This document shows, piece after piece, positions 32,361 through 36,841 of a DNA stretch of 36,841 bases. The first letter of the stretch is position 1. Every line of letters begins with the position of its first letter. The position numbers and the translations under genes are program-made. The stretch is from contig NZ_JAURYQ010000020.1 in assembly GCF_030653815.1 (NCBI RefSeq), forward strand, positions 1 to 36,841, written 5' to 3'. Source of the DNA: Rhodoferax sp. (lineage in GTDB: Bacteria > Pseudomonadota > Gammaproteobacteria > Burkholderiales > Burkholderiaceae_C). The notes under the pieces are model-generated. The model did not search any database. It worked only from the letters and a program-made list of their open reading frames with translations, and was not told where the DNA came from.

Positions 32361-32578
32361 GCCAGCCCGACAAAGCCGCCGCCCTGAGTCAGACCGACAC
32401 CAGCCTGGTGCGGGTGCTGGAGGATTTGATCGACGTGCTCATCACCCGCGGTGTCATCCAGTTCACCGACCTGCCCGAGCCCGCCCAGGCCAAGCTGCTC
32501 GAGCGCCGCGAAACCCGGGCCAGCCTCAATAACCGCCTGCAACTGCTGCCCATGGACAGCGACAACGACCTGGTTTAA
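32357..32578 (+). CDS. Small conserved hypothetical protein (73 aa)
   Basis: ATG 32357 overlaps the stop of the LuxR gene (ATGA), which supports both start and reality. The sequence LVRVLEDLIDVLITRGVIQF followed by TDLPEPAQAKLLERRE recalls the C-terminal half of short proteobacterial proteins sometimes mislabelled as tryptophan synthase beta-like. The likeness is from memory and gives no function. The protein is soluble, helical and ends in an acidic tail (MDSDNDLV). It is the last gene of the operon; a palindromic repeat that could fold in the mRNA starts 13 bases after the stop. Confidence 0.72.
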   Translation: MSQPDKAAALSQTDTSLVRVLEDLIDVLITRGVIQFTDLPEPAQAKLLERRETRASLNNRLQLLPMDSDNDLV

Positions 32579-32590
32579 GTTGGTGTATTT

Positions 32591-32623
32591 TGTGGGGCAG
32601 ACTTCAGTCTGCCATACCCCACA
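32591..32623. repeat. Palindromic element at the left edge of the toxin-antitoxin module
   Basis: Outer arms TGTGGGG (32591-32597) and CCCCACA (32617-32623) enclose an inner hairpin GGCAGACT-TC-AGTCTGCC (32596-32613). The element at 34374-34420 has the same plan. It follows the secretion operon by 12 bases and may also act as a weak terminator, though it lacks a T-run. Confidence 0.75.
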
Positions 32624-32665
32624 AGGGGATGTGTTCATCTCACAGATAATGAAACCATGCGATCT

Positions 32666-32863
32666 TCAACAGAAACTCTTCTGGCAAGTGACGGCCCCGT
32701 TGTGACACCGATCCGCGCGGCTTTCGGCACTGTTTTCGGTGCGCTGGGCATCGTGCAATCTGCTTTGCGCCGTGGCCAGCATCTTGTCCATCAACGACTT
32801 GGAAAACGGCACTTTGTCAAGTTGCCCGATTCGTGCCAGATTTTCAAGCGCATCAGAGGCCAA
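32666..32863 (-). pseudogene. Truncated HEPN-like partner of the nucleotidyltransferase
   Basis: A 65-codon frame begins at TTG 32863 with CGGAG six bases upstream, and overlaps the nucleotidyltransferase stop by 11 bases. Its first 40 residues (LENLARIGQLDKVPFSKSL, then DKMLATAQSRLHDAQ) resemble the N-terminus of HEPN-type partner proteins, which are normally about 140-150 residues. After NSAESR the sequence becomes ADRCHNGAVTCQKSFC and stops. I found no continuation of a HEPN fold in the other minus-strand frames to 32600. It therefore looks like a 3'-deleted gene. The family assignment is from memory. Confidence 0.6.
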
Positions 32864-33443
32864 GCGCGTCTCCGATCAGCATGATTTTTGGTTTGGCCAT
32901 CACGTCTTGAACAAAGGTGTTGCCGCCTGATTTTTTTTCCAACCATTCGCCGGGGCGCATGACTTTTGGGTTGATTTCGCGACCCAGTGCGTTTTGCGCG
33001 TCGTACAGCGCATGGATCGCTTGAGCAAAAGTCACCTCGCCAATGATCATCACATCGATGTCGCTGTTCGCATTTTCATTTGAACTGGCAATGGAGCCGA
33101 ACACAAAGGCGGCACTTATCTTGTCTGCCAGTGGTAACAGACTCGCTCTGAGCGCATCGGCCAGTCCGATAGTTTTGTTAATCAGCGCCTGCAGTTCCGG
33201 GTACACCGGATGTGCCGTATTGGCGCTGAACTGGGTTTGGTTTCCAATGCGCTGGCTTTGCAACAAGCCGACATCGCAAAGGGCATCGACTTCTTTTTTG
33301 AGGGTGCCGGGAACGGCGCCGGTCATCCTGGCGAGTTCTCGCAAATGAATCCATTGGCCCGGCTTCATGAGCAAAAGCCCAAGCACCTTTCGCCGATACT
33401 GGTTCGGGAAAAGCAGGTCAGAAACGGATTTTTGTGTTTTCAA
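32853..33443 (-). CDS. HTH-nucleotidyltransferase (MNT-type) protein
   Basis: The 196-residue protein has an N-terminal winged helix-turn-helix (about 8-75, IHLRELARMTGAVPGTLKKE). A minimal nucleotidyltransferase domain follows, with FGSIASS (G116-S117) and the metal-binding SDIDVMIIG (D128, D130). Such MNT proteins are often paired with HEPN proteins; in MNT/HEPN systems the MNT partner inactivates the HEPN RNase by AMPylation. Here the next gene on the same strand is a truncated HEPN-like frame, so the pair is probably broken and this gene may remain as a regulator. It uses more A/T-rich codons than its neighbours, which suggests transfer. Confidence 0.8.
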   Translation of the reverse strand: MKTQKSVSDLLFPNQYRRKVLGLLLMKPGQWIHLRELARMTGAVPGTLKKEVDALCDVGLLQSQRIGNQTQFSANTAHPVYPELQALINKTIGLADALRASLLPLADKISAAFVFGSIASSNENANSDIDVMIIGEVTFAQAIHALYDAQNALGREINPKVMRPGEWLEKKSGGNTFVQDVMAKPKIMLIGDALGL

Positions 33444-33579
33444 AATAAAAACAAACGTTTTTTAATTGAAAACATCTTAACACTGACGCATCGGCCAGTC
33501 CGGTGCTAGCTGACCCTACAACAACCTCGCTGCTGGGTTTGGTGAAAGGCACGGTCGTACCAAGGCATTCCATGCGGTC

Positions 33580-34008
33580 TTAAAACATACCCAAGAAGTC
33601 GCCTGGCGTCACAATTGGCACCTCCCGCCACGGGTGTAAAACCAGCAAGTCCGCGTCGCTGCTCACCAGCACCTCGGCTTCACACGCCAGGAGCAGCGCT
33701 AAAAATTGGTTGTCTTTTGGATCTCGGCACGGTGGGGTCACGGTGGCCTCGTCTGTCATGGCGACCGGGACCAATACAGCATGCTTGCGCACCAGGGCCA
33801 CAAACGCCTCGCGCACGTCCGCAGTTTGATACCGATCAAACTTTGGCCGCATCAACACCTGTTCCAACTCCGACAACGTGGACGCTGAGACACAAACCTC
33901 ACCTGTCGTCAACGCCAGCGCCAAGGCCTTGTGGGGTGTCGACCCTACTCGCAACGCTGCGCTCACCAGTGTGCTGGTGTCAAACACAACCCGATGCAAG
34001 CGGCTCAC
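33580..34008 (-). CDS. PIN-domain toxin (COG1569-like)
   Basis: The 142-residue protein starts MSRLHRVVFDTSTLVSAAL and has PIN acidic residues at D10, E47, D96/D99 (CRDPKDNQFL) and D118/D120 (VSSDADLL). FDTSTLVSA and CRDPKDNQ are typical of the PIN_3/COG1569 group, different from the vapC at 6902. It should be a metal-dependent RNase. ATG 34008 overlaps the antitoxin stop by four bases. The 136-base gap downstream of it (33444-33579) shows no gene. Confidence 0.85.
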   Translation of the reverse strand: MSRLHRVVFDTSTLVSAALRVGSTPHKALALALTTGEVCVSASTLSELEQVLMRPKFDRYQTADVREAFVALVRKHAVLVPVAMTDEATVTPPCRDPKDNQFLALLLACEAEVLVSSDADLLVLHPWREVPIVTPGDFLGMF

Positions 34009-34280
34009 CGCAAAGCCTTCACCATCTCCACCACCTCTTCATCGGTCAGGTGCGCAGCGGCCGGTAGCGCACTGGCTGTAGCCTGTTGGCTCCAGGCTTC
34101 AAAAGCGTCCACCGCGGCACTGCGCTTGTGCCGGGCATTCTGAAGGTCTTGCATGTCGCGAGGCGAAATAATGAACGCCGCTGTGCGACCATGCCGGGTG
34201 ATGGTCACCGGCTCGCGCTGCACGGTGTCGAGCAATTGCCCAAAACGGTTTTGGGCATCCATAGAACTTACGGTGATCAT
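34005..34280 (-). CDS. Phd/YefM-type antitoxin
   Basis: The 91-residue protein begins MITVSSMDAQNRFGQLLDTV and continues REPVTITRHGRTAAFIISPR, the Phd/YefM DNA-binding fold. A helical C-terminal tail (residues 50-91) should neutralise the PIN toxin. AAGGAG lies seven bases before ATG 34280. A consensus promoter and two palindromes, one with the TGTACA core used by Phd/YefM repressors, lie just upstream. This points to autorepression of the pair. Confidence 0.88.
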   Translation of the reverse strand: MITVSSMDAQNRFGQLLDTVQREPVTITRHGRTAAFIISPRDMQDLQNARHKRSAAVDAFEAWSQQATASALPAAAHLTDEEVVEMVKALR

Positions 34281-34296
34281 GACAGAACTCCTTAAA

Positions 34297-34340
34297 CTAG
34301 CTAGGCTGTACAGTATAGGGAGTTAGGTTCTCGTCGTCAA
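34297..34340 (-). promoter_or_regulatory. Promoter and operators of the Phd/PIN operon
   Basis: Reading leftward, -35 TTGACG (34340-34335) and -10 TATACT (34317-34312) are 17 bases apart. CTGTACAG (34306-34313) overlaps the -10, and CTAGCTAG (34297-34304) follows. Both are perfect 8-bp palindromes, and the first contains TGTACA, a core known from Phd/YefM operators. Confidence 0.75.
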
Positions 34341-34373
34341 ACCCTGCTTCGGTGACCAAGGACCTTGAACCCT

Positions 34374-34420
34374 GTAGGGCGGACTTTAGTCCGCCATGGT
34401 CGAATAAATTCGACCCCACA
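34374..34420. repeat. Double-hairpin palindromic element at the right edge of the toxin-antitoxin module
   Basis: It opens with TGTAGGG and closes with CCCCACA (34414-34420). Inside are two perfect 8-bp hairpins: GGCGGACT-TT-AGTCCGCC (34378-34395) and GGTCGAAT-AA-ATTCGACC (34398-34415). The first hairpin and outer arms match the element at 32591-32623; the second hairpin is extra. Confidence 0.8.
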
Positions 34421-34440
34421 ACAAACCAAAACTCGGTGTT

Positions 34441-34468
34441 CATGGAAAGCAAAGCGCGGCAATCCATG
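34441..34468 (+). repeat. Diverged relative of the amn repeat
   Basis: The segment runs from CATGGAAAGC to GCAATCCATG. Its last 17 bases (AAGCGCGGCAATCCATG) are identical to 6173-6189 inside amn; the first part is diverged. Confidence 0.65.
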
Positions 34469-34536
34469 CAGCTCCCCCCGGGTAAACCCCAGCCAAACAC
34501 TTCAAATATGTACTTAAGTCCAATAGGCAATCAGTT

Positions 34537-34566
34537 TTGATCCTCCTATTCTCGTGCTTGTACATT
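34537..34566 (+). promoter_or_regulatory. Weak candidate promoter of the adhesin gene
   Basis: TTGATC (34537-34542) and TACATT (34561-34566) are 18 bases apart and 53 bases before the adhesin start. Neither hexamer is strong, so an activator or another sigma factor may be needed. Confidence 0.3.
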
Positions 34567-34618
34567 TATGTTCCCTGAGCGCATGTGCTCGGACCCAATT
34601 TCTTAACTGGAGATCATC

Positions 34619-36841
34619 ATGGCCCAAATTGCTTCTGTCGCCGCCATCACCGGCACTGGTAAAGCCTTCGCAGTCAACGAGCAAGGCGTCAGCCGCGAGC
34701 TCAAGGCCGGGGACGTCCTGCAAAAGGGCGAAACCATCCGCACCGTGGGCGATGTGCGTGTTGAACTCCTCATGGAAGACGGCCGCCTGATGGCCGTGGC
34801 ACCCAACCAAGTGCTGCGCCTTGATGAAAACGTGTCTGAGTCAGACCAACGCCCCACCGCGCAAGACAGCGCCGTGGGCGCACCTGCTGAAACCGCCGAC
34901 ACCATTTTGCAAGCCCTGGAGCGCGGCACCGACCTGAGCACCGAACTTGAAGCAACCGCGGCCGGCCTGGGTGGCGGTGGTGGTGCCGACGGCGGCAGCA
35001 GCTTTGTGCAGCTGCTGCGTGTTACCGAAGGCGTTGATCCGCTGTCTTACCAATACGATTACACAGCGCAAGACCCGTTGCCTGACCTGGAAGGTAACCC
35101 GGAAATCCTCACCAACACCCCCCCTACCATTTTGGTGGGCAACGGCGGGCTGGTAGCTGACAATGCTGAAGGTGATGTTTTCGAGGCAGCACTCGGCGCT
35201 GGCGGCTCCAATGCGGATGGCCTTGGTGAAACTCTTCAGGGCCGGTTCTTGGTGTCAGACCCCCAAGGCGTTGCCTCACTGGTGTCTGTCACCATCAATG
35301 GCCAGGTGATCCCTATGGGTAGCCTGGTGGGCACCGAAGTGCCTGGCGAGAGCGGTGTTTTGACCATCACCAGCTTTGACCCGGCAACCGGGATCGCCAC
35401 CTTTGAATACAAGCTGTCAGGCCCCACGGTTGATGTGCCTGACCAGCTTGAGACAGAAACCTTCACGTTCACCACCACCGACGGTGAATTCACGTCCAAC
35501 ACAGCCACCATCACGCTCAACATTGTTGACGACGTGCCCGAGGCAAGAGCCGACGCAGCATCGCCACTCGAAGACACCCCCGTCATCATCGACGTGTTTG
35601 CCAATGACGTGGCCGGCGCCGACGGTGTGAACCTGGCCACTGGTGTTGCACTGGCCAGTGCGCCCACCAAAGGCACTGTGGTTTACAACGGTGATGGCAC
35701 CTTCACTTACACCCCCACACCGGGTCAGGAAGGCACCGACAGCTTCACCTACACCATCACCGACGGTGATGGTGACCAGTCAACGGCTACGGCCACTGTT
35801 ACCTTGGCGCCAGACAGCGCGCCCACGGCTGGTAATGACACGAATTCCACACCCGAAAACGGCGGGGTTTTGACCGGGTCGGTAGCTGGTAACGACAGCG
35901 TTGGCAAAGACGCCGTGGGTGCAACCTATACAGCGGGCACCTTCACCGGCTCACTAGGTGGCACACTGGTGCTGGCCGCTGACGGCAGCTACACCTACAC
36001 GCCCCCGGCCTCGGTGGACAACTCAAATGGCGACCCAACCGAGACATTCACCTACACGCTGACTGACGGCGACGGCACGCCCACCACGGCCAACCTGGTG
36101 ATCACCATCACCGACACCGGCCCGACGGCAGGTGACGACACCAACACGGTGGCAGAAGGCCGCAACACTCTGGAAGGCACAGTCGTCGGTGGCGACAGTG
36201 CCGGCAACGACGCAACAGGCGCGGTCTACACAGCAGGCACCTTCACGGGCTCACTGGGTGGCACACTGGTGTTGGCCGCAAATGGCAGCTACACCTACAC
36301 GTCCCCGGCCTCGGTGACTAACCCACAAACCGGCACACAGCCGACCGAGACCTTCACCTACACGCTGACCGACGGCGACGGCACGGCCACCACGGCCAAC
36401 CTGGTGATTACCATCACCGACACCGGCCCGACAGCCGGTGACGACACCAACACGGTGGCAGAAAATGGCAAGATCCTCAACGGCACGGTCGCCGGTGGCG
36501 ACAGCGCCGGCAACGACTCGGCAGGCGCGACCTACACAGCGGGCACCTTCACGGGCTCGTTGGGCGGCACGCTGGTGCTGGCCGCTGACGGCAGCTACAC
36601 CTACACGGCCCCGGCCTCGGTGGACAACTCGCAAGGCGACCCAACCGAGACCTTCAGCTACACGTTGACCGACGGCGACGGCACCGAGACCACGGCTGAC
36701 CTGGTGATCACGATCACGGACACGGGTCCGGTGGCGGTCGTTGACACGGGCAGTTCGGTGGAGGGCAGCACCACATCGGGCAACGTGCTGACCAACGACA
36801 CGGCCAGCGCTGACGGCACCAAGGTGGTGACCACCACTTCC
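34619..36841 (+). CDS. Giant LapA-like surface adhesin, N-terminal part only
   Basis: ATG 34619 follows GGAGA at 34609-34613. The frame stays open to the window end (741 codons seen). Residues 1-150 form a retention module: MAQIASVAAITGTGKAFAVN at the start, then a small globular domain, then ELEATAAGLGGGG and SSFVQLLRVTEGVDPL. TAAG (T113-G116) matches the site cut between the two alanines by the protease LapG in Pseudomonas LapA, which frees the adhesin from the cell. Cadherin-like/tandem beta domains follow (about 165-400), then about 100-residue repeats from residue 402. The module should hold the half-secreted protein in the outer-membrane channel of the type I system encoded upstream. 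The C-terminal RTX secretion signal is beyond the window. Confidence 0.87.
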   Translation, partial: MAQIASVAAITGTGKAFAVNEQGVSRELKAGDVLQKGETIRTVGDVRVELLMEDGRLMAVAPNQVLRLDENVSESDQRPTAQDSAVGAPAETADTILQALERGTDLSTELEATAAGLGGGGGADGGSSFVQLLRVTEGVDPLSYQYDYTAQDPLPDLEGNPEILTNTPPTILVGNGGLVADNAEGDVFEAALGAGGSNADGLGETLQGRFLVSDPQGVASLVSVTINGQVIPMGSLVGTEVPGESGVLTITSFDPATGIATFEYKLSGPTVDVPDQLETETFTFTTTDGEFTSNTATITLNIVDDVPEARADAASPLEDTPVIIDVFANDVAGADGVNLATGVALASAPTKGTVVYNGDGTFTYTPTPGQEGTDSFTYTITDGDGDQSTATATVTLAPDSAPTAGNDTNSTPENGGVLTGSVAGNDSVGKDAVGATYTAGTFTGSLGGTLVLAADGSYTYTPPASVDNSNGDPTETFTYTLTDGDGTPTTANLVITITDTGPTAGDDTNTVAEGRNTLEGTVVGGDSAGNDATGAVYTAGTFTGSLGGTLVLAANGSYTYTSPASVTNPQTGTQPTETFTYTLTDGDGTATTANLVITITDTGPTAGDDTNTVAENGKILNGTVAGGDSAGNDSAGATYTAGTFTGSLGGTLVLAADGSYTYTAPASVDNSQGDPTETFSYTLTDGDGTETTADLVITITDTGPVAVVDTGSSVEGSTTSGNVLTNDTASADGTKVVTTTS
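35822..36841 (+). repeat. Tandem in-frame repeats of the adhesin
   Basis: Units start at 35822 (300 bases), 36122 (306 bases) and 36428 (300 bases); a more diverged fourth starts at 36728 and runs out of the window. Each complete unit encodes PTAGxDTN, TAGTFTGSLGGTLVLAA, GSYTYT, PTETFxYTLTDGDGT and LVITITDT. The central segment is close to identical in DNA between units, so the array arose by recent duplication or is kept uniform by recombination. Confidence 0.9.

Larger units (their letters stand above)
34281..34618. other. Intergenic region upstream of the adhesin (338 bases)
   Basis: No gene is seen. From left to right it holds the ribosome-binding site, operators and promoter of the leftward toxin-antitoxin pair (34285-34340), a double-hairpin repeat (34374-34420), a relative of the amn repeat (34441-34468), a short AT-rich stretch, a weak promoter candidate and the adhesin ribosome-binding site (GGAGA at 34609-34613). 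I could not identify a c-di-GMP riboswitch or other structured leader. Confidence 0.6.

Noticed and set aside
34441..34618. A c-di-GMP riboswitch in front of the adhesin
   Set aside because: No conserved aptamer core could be recognised; the region is mainly repeat remnants and a short AT-rich stretch.

Overview
The window looks like chromosome from a betaproteobacterium of the order Burkholderiales, most likely Comamonadaceae (Rhodoferax/Polaromonas-like). This rests on protein resemblance recalled from memory, high GC, and the order ybeD-lipB-lipA diverging from a complete atpIBEFHAGDC operon. No database search was possible. No tRNA, rRNA, CRISPR array, transposase or prophage gene was found.

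Layout. Positions 1-20,600 are mostly housekeeping: the 3' end of icmF; a 55-residue basic ORF; dbpA; an M48 lipoprotein protease; gshA; amn; a VapBC-type toxin-antitoxin pair; a Hen1-like RNA methyltransferase; purT; a three-gene MacA/split-MacB-type efflux operon (adaptor, FtsX-like permease, LolD-like ATPase) transcribed divergently from a NodIJ-type exporter with a 162-residue partner; and a leftward unit ybeD-lipB-lipA-SWIM/SNF2 helicase. Positions 20,600-28,007 hold the F1Fo ATP synthase operon and its terminator.

Positions 28,088-36,841 form a surface-adhesin locus. A four-gene operon (type I secretion ABC transporter, HlyD-family adaptor, LuxR-type regulator with a degenerate receiver, 73-residue protein) has ATGA overlaps at every junction. 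A giant LapA-like adhesin begins at 34,619 and runs off the window. It has an N-terminal retention module with a TAAG site of the LapG-cleavage type and about 100-residue near-identical repeats. Between the secretion operon and its probable substrate lie about 2 kb of leftward stress genes: a nucleotidyltransferase (MNT) gene with a truncated HEPN-like partner, and a Phd/PIN toxin-antitoxin pair with a clear promoter-operator. Two related palindromic elements bracket this module. No TolC-type outer-membrane protein, LapD or LapG is in view.

The most unusual feature is a set of short dispersed palindromic elements that have entered genes as well as gaps. One (GTCAGACC...CTGACCCC type) follows icmF directly, forms the C-terminal tail of the Hen1-like protein and supplies the stop codons of both that gene and convergent purT. 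A relative lies in frame inside lipB, encoding about 19 extra residues. Two tandem copies separate atpD from atpC. A second type (encoding VIASEARQSM) is in frame in amn and has a relative upstream of the adhesin. This resembles in principle the protein-invading palindromic elements known from Rickettsia.
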